From the NCBI GenBank assembly GCA_035999765.1, contig CP108521.1, positions 4,960,001 to 5,024,000 on the forward strand: a DNA stretch of 64,000 nucleotides, read 5' to 3'. Position 1 is the stretch's first letter, and each line of letters starts with the position of its first letter. Shown here in pieces: positions 38,167 to 46,900 of the stretch. The notes below the pieces were generated by a model. The model had not been told where the DNA came from. It saw nothing but the letters and a program-made list of their open reading frames with translations, and made no database searches. The stretch comes from Streptomyces sp. NBC_01231. GTDB taxonomy: Bacteria; Actinomycetota; Actinomycetes; Streptomycetales; Streptomycetaceae. The position numbers and the translations under genes were made by a program.

Positions 38167-38222
38167 GTCGGGATGGGGACCGGGGCGGCGGGCTGTCCTG
38201 TCCGGGAGTACCGCCGCCCCAG
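38167..38222 (-). ncRNA. Conserved hairpin leader, copy A (upstream of int)
   Basis: Minus strand: stem GGGGCGGCGG / CCGCCGCCCC around the loop TACTCCCGGACAGGACAGC, then GTCCCCATCCCGAC, then the int ribosome site. Lies in the 84-base gap between xis and int. Two more copies with covarying stems are at 41616-41676 and 47662-47721. Its position recalls the int-alpA RNA motif described from actinobacteria, from memory and unverified. Confidence 0.75.
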
Positions 38223-38228
38223 GCGTCG

Positions 38229-38456
38229 TCAAGCGGCTCGTCGGGCCGCGCGTCGACGGGCGAGGTACGCGGCCGGCGCGTCGGCGGGGACACGGCGGAG
38301 ACGACCGATGTCGATGGACTCCAGCTCTCCTGAGCGGATGAGCCCGTAGCACGTGGTGCGGCCGACGCGGAGTCGGCGGGCGGCTTCCTCGACGGTGAGG
38401 AGAACCAAGGTCGGGTCTTCGGCGGGGGCGAGGGGGAGGGTGGTGGGTTCGTCCAC
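38229..38456 (-). CDS. xis: Excisionase (AlpA/MerR-type small HTH) of element 1
   Basis: 75 residues from GTG 38454-38456 with AGGAG upstream. LLTVEEAARRLRVGRTTCYGLIRSG is a winged-HTH of the excisionase family (two lines of ten-plus residues), and the C terminus is Arg/Ala-rich. Assists Int in excision. Separated from int by the structured leader. Confidence 0.93.
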   Translation of the reverse strand: MDEPTTLPLAPAEDPTLVLLTVEEAARRLRVGRTTCYGLIRSGELESIDIGRLRRVPADAPAAYLARRRAARRAA

Positions 38457-38794
38457 GGCTCACTCCTGGGGGCTGAGTTCATGGGCAGATGCCGCCGCAC
38501 AAACCGCAATATCCGCAGAAACCCCAGAGAGGGCCACTGACCTGCGGTGTTGCGATGTGCGGGTGGCAGCGGGTGGTGCTCCGCAGAAACCCGCGATATT
38601 CCGCAAAAATCACGGGCGGCCGACGGCCGGTCCCGGCGGGTGGGGTGGTGTTCGGTTTTTGCGGAATATCGCGGGATTGTGCGACGGACCCACGGCCGGG
38701 TGGGGCCGGTGGTCCCGTCGCAGGCCAGCAGGGGTTTCCGGGGTTTTCTGCGATTTTGCGGTTTGTGCGAGAGGGTTTTGTGTGCGGGCAGGTC
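38457..38794. repeat. Non-coding region with nested inverted repeats (candidate origin or control region)
   Basis: Inner pair: CCCGCGATATTCCGCAAAAA (38590-38609) and its exact reverse complement at 38656-38675. Outer pair: about 30 bases at 38497-38526 and the near-perfect complement at 38740-38769, sharing GCGG(A/T)AT-type cores. No gene is convincing in this 338-base gap between xis and the replication module. Confidence 0.8.
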
Positions 38795-40357
38795 TCACCG
38801 GCCGCCATGGCGCAGGGTGGGGTGGACCTGTAGGCGGGGTGCCGGGGGACGTCCGCGCTTGCCGGTGCGCTCGGGTTGGTAGGACCGCAGGTATCCGTGG
38901 TCTTCCAGCAATGCGAGGGCGGGTTCCAGGTCGGCGACGGTAGGCACCTCGCTGCGGGACAGGACGCTGAACACGTCCCGACGGCTGACGTCCTCCCATC
39001 CGTTGTCCCTCAGGGCTTCCAGCACGCTGCGGGCGCGGGACAGGACCGGGTCGGCGCCCATGACATCGAAGACGGCGAGGGCGTGGGCGGTGTAGTACTC
39101 CCCCAGCTCGATCGCGGCGCGCATGGTGTCTTCGGTGACGGGGCGGGCGTAGCCGTTTCCGCCCTGTTCGGCGAGGTGCAGCAGTGCAGCCATGCGGGCG
39201 GTCGCTCCGGCGAGCTTTCCGGCCCAGTTGGAGATGTGGCCTAGCTTGCCGCCCCGTGCTTTGAGCTGCGGCTCAATTCGCTTCTGATACGCGATAAGGG
39301 CCGCGTCGGCTTCCGGGGTGAGCTGGATGATGGCCGGGTCGGTCCACTCCGCCAAGGACAGGGCGAGGTCGATGACCCGGGCGGTGTAGGTGGCGGCCGT
39401 TTGCTCGGGGACCGGGTCGGTGATGATCTCGCGGTCACCGACTGTCGACACCGGGAGGGAGTACAGGAAGCGGGCCAGCAGTCCGCGACCCTCGAACCCC
39501 TTCACCTTCCCGATGTCCCGCAGCACGTCCGGCTGTACGGCGAGACCGATGGTCAGCGCGGGAGCGTCGATGTACTCGCGGCGGGTCTGCCGGTTCACGC
39601 GCAGCCGGTCCCCGGCGTGCCCCTTGAGGAAGACTTCCATGTTGGGGGCGCCGGAGTAGCGGCCAGCGATGATGTCGAAGATGCCGCCCTCAGCGCTCAT
39701 CACCGACAGCCGGCCGCCCTGCTCGGACATGAGCGAGGTGACCGTCTCGGGTGTCGAGTCGTCCGCCAACAGCACCGGTTCGGCCGGGACGGTGAGTGTG
39801 TCGGCGGTCTGCGCGAGGCCCACCGCGGTCGCCACCATCTCATCGCGCTTGTCGCCGTCGGCGGACGCGGCCTTGGCGGCGGCCTTGTCCGCCGCTTCCT
39901 TGGCCAACCTCGCCGTCAGTTCCGCTTCCACGATCACGGGCTGCATCGCGGTCTTGAGCTGTTTCTCAGCCTCATAGAGGGGGTTGGTCAGCAGCGCGAA
40001 CACGGCGGACTTGCGGTTGGCTGGCGGGAGCGCGACCACCGTGTACAGGTTGGTCGGCTCACGCCAGTTCCCGCGAACGTGGACCACCGACCGGCCGCCG
40101 GCCGCCGTGGCGAGCACAGCGAGGGCGATCGATCCGGCGAGGTCCACGGGCGTCTGCGTCTCCTCCGCGACCGCCGCCACGAACTCCCCCAACCAGGCCG
40201 GGAGAACGTGGGCGGGGAACGGCGGGCGCTCACGACGGCCGGTGAGAGGAATGGGGTCCTCCCACACCTCCGGTGCCATGTCGTCCTCGCCGGGCGGTTC
40301 TTCCAGGGCGGGCAGTCCGGCCCACAGGTCGGGGCTGTCCACAGGCTGTGGAGTCAT
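38795..40357 (-). CDS. DUF3987 (YfjI-type) replication helicase-like protein
   Basis: 520 residues from ATG 40355-40357, GGGAGGG upstream. The N-terminal part (PPFPAHVLPAWLGEFVAAVAEETQTPVDLAG, with turns) and VALPPANRKSAVFALLTNPLYE (P-loop-like S/PANRKS), EGGIFDIIAGRYSG and RGLLARFLYSLP are DUF3987 signatures. A winged-helix C terminus (SRRDVFSVLSRSEVPTVADL) may bind DNA. With the prim-pol gene upstream it forms the element's replication module. Four-base overlap with the preceding gene. Confidence 0.87.
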   Translation of the reverse strand: MTPQPVDSPDLWAGLPALEEPPGEDDMAPEVWEDPIPLTGRRERPPFPAHVLPAWLGEFVAAVAEETQTPVDLAGSIALAVLATAAGGRSVVHVRGNWREPTNLYTVVALPPANRKSAVFALLTNPLYEAEKQLKTAMQPVIVEAELTARLAKEAADKAAAKAASADGDKRDEMVATAVGLAQTADTLTVPAEPVLLADDSTPETVTSLMSEQGGRLSVMSAEGGIFDIIAGRYSGAPNMEVFLKGHAGDRLRVNRQTRREYIDAPALTIGLAVQPDVLRDIGKVKGFEGRGLLARFLYSLPVSTVGDREIITDPVPEQTAATYTARVIDLALSLAEWTDPAIIQLTPEADAALIAYQKRIEPQLKARGGKLGHISNWAGKLAGATARMAALLHLAEQGGNGYARPVTEDTMRAAIELGEYYTAHALAVFDVMGADPVLSRARSVLEALRDNGWEDVSRRDVFSVLSRSEVPTVADLEPALALLEDHGYLRSYQPERTGKRGRPPAPRLQVHPTLRHGGR

Positions 40358-40677
40358 GAGGCCGCCCTCCCTTCGGCGGTGGCGGTGTGCGGGCAGACGC
40401 CGACGCGGACGCGGGCGGTCAGCCTGATGACGGCGGCGCGGCCCCGGGCACGCTCGTGATGCCCACAGACGCAGAGCCAGTCCGCGACGGGTACGCCCTC
40501 GCACAGGATCTGAAGCCCCGGAGTGATGCGGGTGACGGTGACCGTCTGCGGGTCAGAACCAACGACAGAAAAGACGCCCTTACGGGCGGCGCCGTCCGGT
40601 TCGCCCACGGTCGGCCGTAGCGGACGCTGTACGGCGCCCTGAGGGCCGTTTCTGGGGGTTCGGGATGCTTTGTTCAT
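40354..40677 (-). CDS. Small conserved AICE protein between prim-pol and DUF3987 genes
   Basis: 107 residues. Carries LCVCGHHERARGR and VGVCPHTA, a possible C-x-C-x-H...C-x-H metal site. Coupled to both neighbours by ATGA overlaps, so it is surely translated. Function unknown; presumably part of the replication module. Confidence 0.75.
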   Translation of the reverse strand: MNKASRTPRNGPQGAVQRPLRPTVGEPDGAARKGVFSVVGSDPQTVTVTRITPGLQILCEGVPVADWLCVCGHHERARGRAAVIRLTARVRVGVCPHTATAEGRAAS

Positions 40678-41591
40678 GCCGCACGCTCCACAGCCGTCTC
40701 AAGGCCGTTGGCGACCGCGCGGCGCGCGTAAGTCTCCGGGACGCCCACGGAGACGGCAGCCGTCACGATCTCCTCGCCGATCGCCGCGAGTCCGCACGGT
40801 CCCGGGCACGCGGTGTGCTGTGCGGCGAGGAACCGGGCGACGCCGAACGCCTGTGATCCGGCGCCGGATTCAGTGCGGGCGCGCACAAGGGAGAGGCCGC
40901 GTTCCAGGCCGGTGCGGACGTAGCGCTCGGTGTGGCGGCACCCGGTGGCCACCGACCGGCCCCACTTGGCGCGGGCTGGAAGAGAAGAGGCCACCTCCCC
41001 CGGGGCGAGGGTAGTGTCTTCCTTCACGATCAGGCCACGGACGGCGGCCGGAAGAACAGCCATACGACCGGTTCCGGGGCCCAGCCAACGGGCGTACTGC
41101 ATCGCGGACTTAATGTCGACACCGGGCCGGACCGCGTTCGATGACGGCATGGCGCCCCGGTAGACCCAGTGCTCACCGCGCGTCGTTGGCACGGTCCGGG
41201 TCGCGGGCAGGGTCTCGCGGGCCCATGCGACGGCCGCCGCGTTGTCCAGGTCGACCACCGTCAGCCCGGCACCGCCGGGGTGGTAGGCGACCGCAACCGC
41301 CTCACGCCACACCGGCGCCCACACCGGCGAGGTCAAGACGCACGGGTCGGTGGTCGAGGCCGCCCACGCGTGGCACGGCGCGGGGCACCAGCAGGGTCCA
41401 GCCGTCTTCATGTTCGGTCGGCCGCCGCAGGCGCCGTCCTTGCAGGAACGGCAGTTACCGAACGGGACCTTGCCCTGTCGTAGGGGCAGGACCGGGACAC
41501 CGGCCGCCGCGAGTCGCAGCGCGGTGCACAGTTGGCTCCCGGCTGAGTGATTCCCGCCGGCGGACCGCCGGGCCTTGCAGTCAGGTGTCAT
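40674..41591 (-). CDS. Bifunctional DNA primase/polymerase (prim-pol)
   Basis: 305 residues from ATG 41589-41591. LTVVDLDNAAA carries the catalytic D-x-D, TTRGEHWVYRGA the following His, and GVDIKSAMQYARWLGPG the distal motif; an N-terminal zinc-like CRSCKDGACGG...CWCPAPCHAW lies ahead. Matches the archaeo-eukaryotic primase family PF09250 used by RepPP-type AICEs to prime their own replication. The start of this operon is preceded by hairpin leader copy B. Confidence 0.9.
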   Translation of the reverse strand: MTPDCKARRSAGGNHSAGSQLCTALRLAAAGVPVLPLRQGKVPFGNCRSCKDGACGGRPNMKTAGPCWCPAPCHAWAASTTDPCVLTSPVWAPVWREAVAVAYHPGGAGLTVVDLDNAAAVAWARETLPATRTVPTTRGEHWVYRGAMPSSNAVRPGVDIKSAMQYARWLGPGTGRMAVLPAAVRGLIVKEDTTLAPGEVASSLPARAKWGRSVATGCRHTERYVRTGLERGLSLVRARTESGAGSQAFGVARFLAAQHTACPGPCGLAAIGEEIVTAAVSVGVPETYARRAVANGLETAVERAA

Positions 41592-41615
41592 GCTGTAGGT
41601 CTCCTGTTCTCCTAT

Positions 41616-41676
41616 GTCGGGATTGGGAGACCGTGGGCGGCGGGCTGTCCTTGTCCGGGAGTGCCGCCGCCCACGG
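41616..41676 (-). ncRNA. Conserved hairpin leader, copy B (upstream of prim-pol)
   Basis: Minus strand: perfect 12-bp stem CGTGGGCGGCGG / CCGCCGCCCACG around CACTCCCGGACAAGGACAGC, then GGTCTCCCAATCCCGAC and the prim-pol ribosome site. Same loop and tail as copies A and C; the stem bases differ in a pair-preserving way. Confidence 0.78.
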
Positions 41677-41682
41677 GCGAAG

Positions 41683-41973
41683 CTAGAAGGGCGGTTCGTC
41701 GCTGTAGCCGCCCGGCCCCCACGGGTCACGGCCGCTGTGGGGCCGACGCAGCCACCGGGGCCGGCGCGGCAGGGGAAGCAGGAACCAACGGCGGTCCTCG
41801 TTCCAGCAGCCGCAGGGCTCCCAGTCGCTCCCGGCGTACTCGCCGGTGTGATCGCCGTAGGGGTGGTCGATGCCGCCCAGCCCCTCGCACGTGCCGCAGT
41901 CGGGACGAGGCGTGTCGGTCAGGACCAGGGACCGGCGAGGCCAGTGGGCGACTTGAATGCGTAGTCGAATCAC
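41683..41973 (-). CDS. Small Cys-rich AICE protein
   Basis: 96 residues from GTG 41971-41973 with GGGAGGT upstream. CGTCEGLGGIDHPYGD...CGCWN suggests a zinc-binding or DnaJ-like CxxC...CxC cluster; Trp/Arg/Pro-rich C terminus. Recurrent in Streptomyces AICEs in my recollection; function unknown. Confidence 0.78.
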   Translation of the reverse strand: MIRLRIQVAHWPRRSLVLTDTPRPDCGTCEGLGGIDHPYGDHTGEYAGSDWEPCGCWNEDRRWFLLPLPRRPRWLRRPHSGRDPWGPGGYSDEPPF

Positions 41974-41992
41974 GGGTGTTGACCTCCCTCTG

Positions 41993-42457
41993 TCAGCCGT
42001 AGAACTTGTTGCGCTTGATGACGGCCTTGCGGATGTTGACCGTGGTCCCGCCCCGGTGGCTGGCGCTGAACACCTGCACGGCGACCCAGCCGCCGAAGAT
42101 GACGGCGGCGAGGATGACGAGCTGGGTCACCAGGGCGGTTAGGGCAGTGATGAAGGCAGTGAGCATGAGCAGTCCGCCGCACACGGCGAGGAACCCCACG
42201 CCTCCGAGGGCGATGTTCACCGCCGTGCGGGAGACGACCGGCTTGGCGGCGAGCGGTTCAGGCTTGGCGGGCTCGATGGCGTAGCCGGTGACGACGCGGC
42301 CGTCGGGGAGGACGACGCTCGCCACCGTCGGGATGGTGCCCGGCTGCATGGGCACGAGCGGTGCGGTGTGGGCGGGGGTGAGCGGGGTGAGGGTGTGAAC
42401 TTCCACGGCCGTCGATTCGTGTCCGGCGCGATGGCTGTACGCGGTGGGTTCGTTCAC
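41993..42457 (-). CDS. Spd-like membrane protein
   Basis: 154 residues from GTG 42455-42457. Disordered N-terminal half, then two hydrophobic segments (IALGGVGFLAVCGGLLMLTAF with a break, and LVTQLVILAAVIFGGWVAVQVF) and a basic tail. Fits the Spd group of membrane proteins that spread AICE/plasmid DNA between hyphal compartments after transfer. Confidence 0.75.
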   Translation of the reverse strand: MNEPTAYSHRAGHESTAVEVHTLTPLTPAHTAPLVPMQPGTIPTVASVVLPDGRVVTGYAIEPAKPEPLAAKPVVSRTAVNIALGGVGFLAVCGGLLMLTAFITALTALVTQLVILAAVIFGGWVAVQVFSASHRGGTTVNIRKAVIKRNKFYG

Positions 42458-42472
42458 GTCCTGATCTCCCTT

Positions 42473-42667
42473 CTAGCGGCCGACGTCGGCGAAGGCGCCG
42501 GTGACGGCGGTGACGAGCTGGTTGACGGTGTCGGCCGCGCCGGTGTCGGCGAGGTAGAAGCCGAAGAGCGCGACGACGACGGCCACGCCGGCGCCGACTG
42601 CCTTGAAGCGCAGCAACAGCAGCAGGGCGACGGCGAGCAGCAGTACGAGCGGGATGGTGATGACCAT
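42473..42667 (-). CDS. Small Spd-type membrane protein
   Basis: 64 residues; GGAGG before ATG 42667. Two hydrophobic stretches (ITIPLVLLLAVALLLLLRF and AGVAVVVALFGFYLA). Likely a spread protein; acts in the membrane. Confidence 0.78.
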   Translation of the reverse strand: MVITIPLVLLLAVALLLLLRFKAVGAGVAVVVALFGFYLADTGAADTVNQLVTAVTGAFADVGR

Positions 42668-42686
42668 GGAGCCTCCGGAGGTGTGG

Positions 42687-42938
42687 TCAGCGGGTGCCGG
42701 CGCGGTAGGTGCGCGCGGCGCGGTTGTAGATCCAGCGGCCGACGCGTATGCGCTTGCCGGTGGCGTGGCAGCGGCGGCAGTCCTTGCCGCGCTTGAGGCG
42801 TCCCTTGCGGTCGGTGTTGAGGGCGTGGCCCATGCCGTCGCACTTACGGCAGTCCCCGAAGGGACTCAGCCAGCACTTGGCGCCATAACCGAGGGTGACC
42901 ACCAGTAGGAATGCGGTAGCGAGCGCTGCAAGGCTCAT
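42687..42938 (-). CDS. Small membrane-anchored zinc-ribbon protein
   Basis: 83 residues. Signal/anchor MSLAALATAFLLVVTLGYG, then CRKCDGMGH...CRRCHATGKR, two CxxCxxxG repeats like DnaJ zinc fingers, and a basic tail. Lies in the Spd gene cluster. Function unknown. Confidence 0.75.
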   Translation of the reverse strand: MSLAALATAFLLVVTLGYGAKCWLSPFGDCRKCDGMGHALNTDRKGRLKRGKDCRRCHATGKRIRVGRWIYNRAARTYRAGTR

Positions 42939-42990
42939 CAGGGGCCTCTCAGAGGGGTTGAAGGGGGTTTCCGCAGGTCGACCGCTACGT

Positions 42991-43067
42991 GCTAGCGACC
43001 TGATCAGGGGCGGTTTTGGTCGCTAGCAGGGTTGCTACCGGTAGCGACGTCTGCCGCTACCGGTAGC
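42991..43067. repeat. Palindrome cluster next to the translocase gene (candidate clt)
   Basis: GCTAGCGACC (42991-43000) / GGTCGCTAGC (43018-43027) perfect inverted repeat, then two identical 12-bp palindromes GCTACCGGTAGC at 43034-43045 and 43056-43067, 22 bp apart. Lies just past the stop of the FtsK-type translocase, where TraB recognition loci are found in related plasmids. Confidence 0.75.
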
Positions 43068-43080
43068 AGGTTGCGGGGAC

Positions 43081-45306
43081 CTATCCGGCGTCCCGCTTCT
43101 TGTTGCGCTCCGTAATCACGGTGGCGATGTCGTCGCGCTTGATGCCGCGCTTGTTGACCTGTTCGCCGTCGATGCGCCGGCTGATCTGCACGGTGCCGAT
43201 ACCGAACGGCTTGAGTGCGGCGGTGAGCGCTTCGGCCTTGGGCTTGGGCTCCAACTCCACCCACGGGCCGTAGACGTCGGGCCGCAGGTCGGCGAGACGG
43301 TCTACGACCGTTTCGGACCACACCTTGGCCTCGCCCTTGCCGAGCACGGCCGCCACGTCGTCAAGGATCGTCGCGGACGTCTCCGGGGCCGGGGCCTCGC
43401 CGACCGCGTCACCCGACAGCGTCCCCTCCGCCTCGCGCAGCGCGGCGGCGCGGGTCAGGATGCGGTCGGCGTCGCGGCCGTCGGCGAGGTAGGTGCGCAC
43501 GATCCCGGAGTCGTCGGACATGCCCTTGAGCAGACCGACGCCCTTGTGGGACTTGAGTAGCTTGGACGCGTCCAGGCCCTCCGAGTACGAGCCCGCGCCG
43601 AGGATGGTGTCCGACACCTGGTAGGCGCCCACCCGCAGAGCGAACCGGGCCTGATGCTGGTCACGCAGCTCCGAGGGGCACGCCTTGTCGTCCGGCTTCT
43701 GCGTCGCGGTCATCACCGAGACACCGACGGCCGGGGCGACCCGGGCAAGGTAGACCATCAGGGACAGGATTTCCTTGCCGTGCTCGGGGTGGGTCAGGTA
43801 CTCCTGCACCTCGTCCACCACGAACAGCGTCAGGGGCATGTTCAGCTTCTTGTCCCGGCTGATCTCCGGGGTGAGCTTGCCCTCCGGGCAGACGTGCAGA
43901 GGCAGTTCGGACAGCCGGTGGTACCGGTCCTCGACATCCGCCTTGAGTTCCCGCAGCGAGGTCAGCAGGTGCTGAACCGGGTCGAACCCGTTCTTCGGCA
44001 CGATGCCGAACCCGATGCGGTGCGCGACCAGGGCGAACTTCCGCCAGTCCGGCGACGCCTTGCCGTCGAACACGTACAGGCGCACGTACGGGTCCAACGC
44101 GGCGGCGAGGGCGATCGTGCGAGCGGAGAACGTCTTGCCCTGCCGGGGCACGGCCCCGACCAGCAGCGACAGCCACAGCATCGTGGCCATGACCGGGTTG
44201 CCGCGCTCGTCGACACCCCACGGGAACGGCTTCCAGAAGTCCACCCGCGTCGCCCCCAGCAGCGGGGACTTGCCCGACGGGACGGCGAGCGGGTCACGGT
44301 CGGCGATCCAGTACGACACCCGCCGCCCGCTCGTCTCGTCCTTGTCCAGGAAGAGCTGAGTAGGGGCGATGTCCATACCGGAGGCGAGACGAGCGTGAGC
44401 TTTGACCGCGTCCTCGAACGTCTTGCCGTACGGCAGATCCACGATCACGCGCCAGCCGTCGCCGTCCCGGCCAATCGGCCGCGGGAAGGCAATCGACTGA
44501 TCCTTGGTGGTCAGCCCGGACGCCTCATGGGCGCGGATAACGATGTCCGAGGACAGCCGCCGCTTCCGGAACGTCACCTTGGCCATGTCGATGAGCGGCC
44601 GGTCCGCCGGCGCCCCGACCACACCAAGGGTGGTGGTCAGCGTCGCCACGGCCAGCATGAGCAGCCAGGACGGCGCCATGACGTACAGGGTCAGCGCGGC
44701 GGCCAGACCGACGAAACCGGCGATCGTCGCCACGATCCCCCGCAGCCGGACGCGGTCGTTGCGCTGCCGCGACAGCTTCAGGTACTCCGCCGCGTCCTCG
44801 TTTGCCACGGACGCCAGGCGCAGCGACTTGCCCTCCGAGTCGAACACCCACCGGCCGATCGCTGTCGACCACCGCCACGCGCCGCGCGGCGAGTACATGC
44901 AGACCTTCGGCGTGTACACCAGCGGCAGGCGGACCGCGTGGTAGCCGGCCACGGCGGAGTAGTGCCGGATCGCCCACTTGCGGACGGCCTTGCGCTGGTC
45001 AGGGAGCTTCACCCAGTCCGGCAGCACCGGCACCCGGGCCTTGTCCTTGGCCTCCATCCATTCCGCGACCGAGGGCGGGTAGACCTCGCGCGGCGGGTCG
45101 ACCGGCGCTCCCTCGCTCAGTCCCTCGGCCTCCGGGTCGTCGGCGTCGGGAAGTTCGGCCTCCCACTCCCCCGGCTTCACCACACCGGCGGGCGCAGCCG
45201 GGTCGTTCGGGTCGGTCTTCTTCAGCGGGAACGGCACGATGTCGGCCGTCGGCTGGTTGGCGTCCTCCCGACCCTGAGGGGGCGGGGAGGCGGTGGTTTC
45301 CGTCAC
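43081..45306 (-). CDS. tra: FtsK/SpoIIIE-type DNA translocase (TraB/TraSA-like)
   Basis: 741 residues from GTG 45304-45306 (AAGGAG ten bases upstream). Two transmembrane segments around residues 195-240 (IVATIAGFVGLAAALTLYVM, WLLMLAVATLTTTLGVVG). Walker A-like LVGAVPRQGKTFSART, Walker B LTLFVVDEVQEYL, and a C-terminal winged helix (LKPFGIGTVQISRRIDG). This single-protein pump moves double-stranded AICE DNA between mating hyphae. Candidate recognition repeats lie just beyond its stop. Confidence 0.93.
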   Translation of the reverse strand: MTETTASPPPQGREDANQPTADIVPFPLKKTDPNDPAAPAGVVKPGEWEAELPDADDPEAEGLSEGAPVDPPREVYPPSVAEWMEAKDKARVPVLPDWVKLPDQRKAVRKWAIRHYSAVAGYHAVRLPLVYTPKVCMYSPRGAWRWSTAIGRWVFDSEGKSLRLASVANEDAAEYLKLSRQRNDRVRLRGIVATIAGFVGLAAALTLYVMAPSWLLMLAVATLTTTLGVVGAPADRPLIDMAKVTFRKRRLSSDIVIRAHEASGLTTKDQSIAFPRPIGRDGDGWRVIVDLPYGKTFEDAVKAHARLASGMDIAPTQLFLDKDETSGRRVSYWIADRDPLAVPSGKSPLLGATRVDFWKPFPWGVDERGNPVMATMLWLSLLVGAVPRQGKTFSARTIALAAALDPYVRLYVFDGKASPDWRKFALVAHRIGFGIVPKNGFDPVQHLLTSLRELKADVEDRYHRLSELPLHVCPEGKLTPEISRDKKLNMPLTLFVVDEVQEYLTHPEHGKEILSLMVYLARVAPAVGVSVMTATQKPDDKACPSELRDQHQARFALRVGAYQVSDTILGAGSYSEGLDASKLLKSHKGVGLLKGMSDDSGIVRTYLADGRDADRILTRAAALREAEGTLSGDAVGEAPAPETSATILDDVAAVLGKGEAKVWSETVVDRLADLRPDVYGPWVELEPKPKAEALTAALKPFGIGTVQISRRIDGEQVNKRGIKRDDIATVITERNKKRDAG

Positions 45307-45389
45307 GATGTACGCACTCCTTCGGGAGTCGAAGGGTCCGGCCGGCTTGCTGTGGAAGGTCGGGCGGCCGGGCCCGGGTTCGGGGTGTT

Positions 45390-45773
45390 TCAAGCGGCGC
45401 GCTGTTCCTCGGGGAAGGCGCAGGTCACGCAGGTTCCGAGCGTGGGCGGGATGACGTATCCGGCGTCCTGGCCGCACTCGGGGCAGCGGCGGCGGGCGGC
45501 ATTGGCCTTGGCGAGCGCTGCCCACCTCGCCGGGGTCATCGGCCGCACCGGACAGGCCAGTTCGACCCGGTACAGGTACGCGGTCAGCGGTTCGCGCCAC
45601 CGACGCGGCCTGAGGATCTGTGCCGCGATGTCCTGGCCTCCCGGCCGCAATCCACGAACGCGGAGTTGGCGGCGGGTGGCCAAGTTGTCGGGGGCGTAGC
45701 GCCACGGGTAGGTGGGAATGCCGAAGCGCTCGCCGTCGGGGTCGAAGCAGTCGGCCAGCGTCAGCCGACTCAC
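45390..45773 (-). CDS. RRQRL-motif-type zinc-binding AICE protein
   Basis: 127 residues. Contains NLATRRQLRVRGLRPGGQD, the RRQ(R)L-like motif, and C-terminal CPECGQDAGYV...CVTCAF (two CxxC pairs, zinc ribbon). Recurrent in actinobacterial integrative elements; function unknown, probably nucleic-acid binding. Overlaps the next upstream gene by four bases. Confidence 0.82.
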   Translation of the reverse strand: MSRLTLADCFDPDGERFGIPTYPWRYAPDNLATRRQLRVRGLRPGGQDIAAQILRPRRWREPLTAYLYRVELACPVRPMTPARWAALAKANAARRRCPECGQDAGYVIPPTLGTCVTCAFPEEQRAA

Positions 45774-46900
45774 GCGGCTTCAGCGCCACCGGTGGCGCGC
45801 TCGGCGAGGAGCGTGTCTCGCAGCATCCGCGCGTTCGCCGGCGAGGTGCGAACCTCGCGGCGGATGCCCTCAGCCGTGATCCGGCTGTCGGACCAATCGG
45901 CGGTCGCGGTACGAGCCTCAGCCAGCAACTGATCCGTCGTGCGCTTCGGCCGGGTCGACCTGGCCACGTCGGGAACCCGGCCGGTCGCCCGACGGGTGCG
46001 AGGGGAGTCGGCCGTCACCGACTTCCGACCGGTCGCCGGGGGATCGGCCTTAGCCGGGTCGACCGCCGGGGCGATCGCCGGTACCGGCTTGATCGGGAGA
46101 GTCGGCTTCACGAAGTCGACCGTCACCGGATCGGGCACCGAGAAGCGGGTCAGCACCACCGACGGCGCCGGGGTCGATTCCCGCAGGTCAGCCGTAGACC
46201 GATTCCTCATGGTCTCGGTAGATTCCTCCGCATTCGCGCTCGGGACGGATTCGGGGTCGGTACCGCCGAACATCGACGCGAGCGCGGCGTTCGCACCGGC
46301 GGTGACGCGGTCGCGCTGGACGTCCAGCAGCCTCGACCCGAGCGCCGCGTCTCCGACGCCGACCTTGCGGGCCAGGCGCCACGACTTGCGCTCCGACCAC
46401 CACTTGACCCGGTCACTGGGATGGTGGGCGGCACGGGCCTGGTGGTAGGCGAGGGCCTGGACGACGTCGGCGTTACGGCGCTCGGTCTCCGCGTCGCGGC
46501 CGTCGGTGTGGACGACGATCCGGCGGGCGAGGAACGCCATGCCCTCCGCCGACACGGACATGCCCATCGGAGTCAGGGAGTAGATCACGATGCGGCCCGT
46601 GTCCGGCGCGGCCATGGCGCCCATGACGGCGGCGGCGGCCGGCAGGGCCCACAGCCCAATCCGGACGACGCGCGGCGAGGACTGCCCCAGCATGGTCAGC
46701 CCCAGCAACACCAGCGCCAGAACGGCCGTAGCGCCCTCACCGGCACCGAGGGCACCGAGCGCGGTCCCCGTGCCGTAGGCGTGCCCGATGTTGCTATACG
46801 TGCCGATCCCGCCGACCACGCCCGTGGCCAGCATCGGCACGAAGGCCGCCGTCAGAACACCGATCTGGACCTTCGTCAGCGGCTTGCGAGTCTGGCTCAT
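45770..46900 (-). CDS. SpdB/DUF2637-like membrane protein
   Basis: 376 residues from ATG 46898-46900 (GGGAGGT upstream). N-terminal four hydrophobic segments (IGVLTAAFVPMLATGVVGGIG, ATAVLALVLLGLTML, VRIGLWALPAAAAVMGAM), then a cytoplasmic, Pro/Thr/Arg-rich region and a C-terminal HTH-like stretch (SDSRITAEGIRREVRTSPANARML). Resembles SpdB-type spread proteins. Part of the four-gene overlapping operon 45770-47639. Confidence 0.8.
   Translation of the reverse strand: MSQTRKPLTKVQIGVLTAAFVPMLATGVVGGIGTYSNIGHAYGTGTALGALGAGEGATAVLALVLLGLTMLGQSSPRVVRIGLWALPAAAAVMGAMAAPDTGRIVIYSLTPMGMSVSAEGMAFLARRIVVHTDGRDAETERRNADVVQALAYHQARAAHHPSDRVKWWSERKSWRLARKVGVGDAALGSRLLDVQRDRVTAGANAALASMFGGTDPESVPSANAEESTETMRNRSTADLRESTPAPSVVLTRFSVPDPVTVDFVKPTLPIKPVPAIAPAVDPAKADPPATGRKSVTADSPRTRRATGRVPDVARSTRPKRTTDQLLAEARTATADWSDSRITAEGIRREVRTSPANARMLRDTLLAERATGGAEAA

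Noticed and set aside
38353..38943. Overlapping plus- and minus-strand frames in the nested-repeat region
   Set aside because: All run through the inverted repeats with no ribosome site; the repeats are better explained as a DNA or RNA structure.
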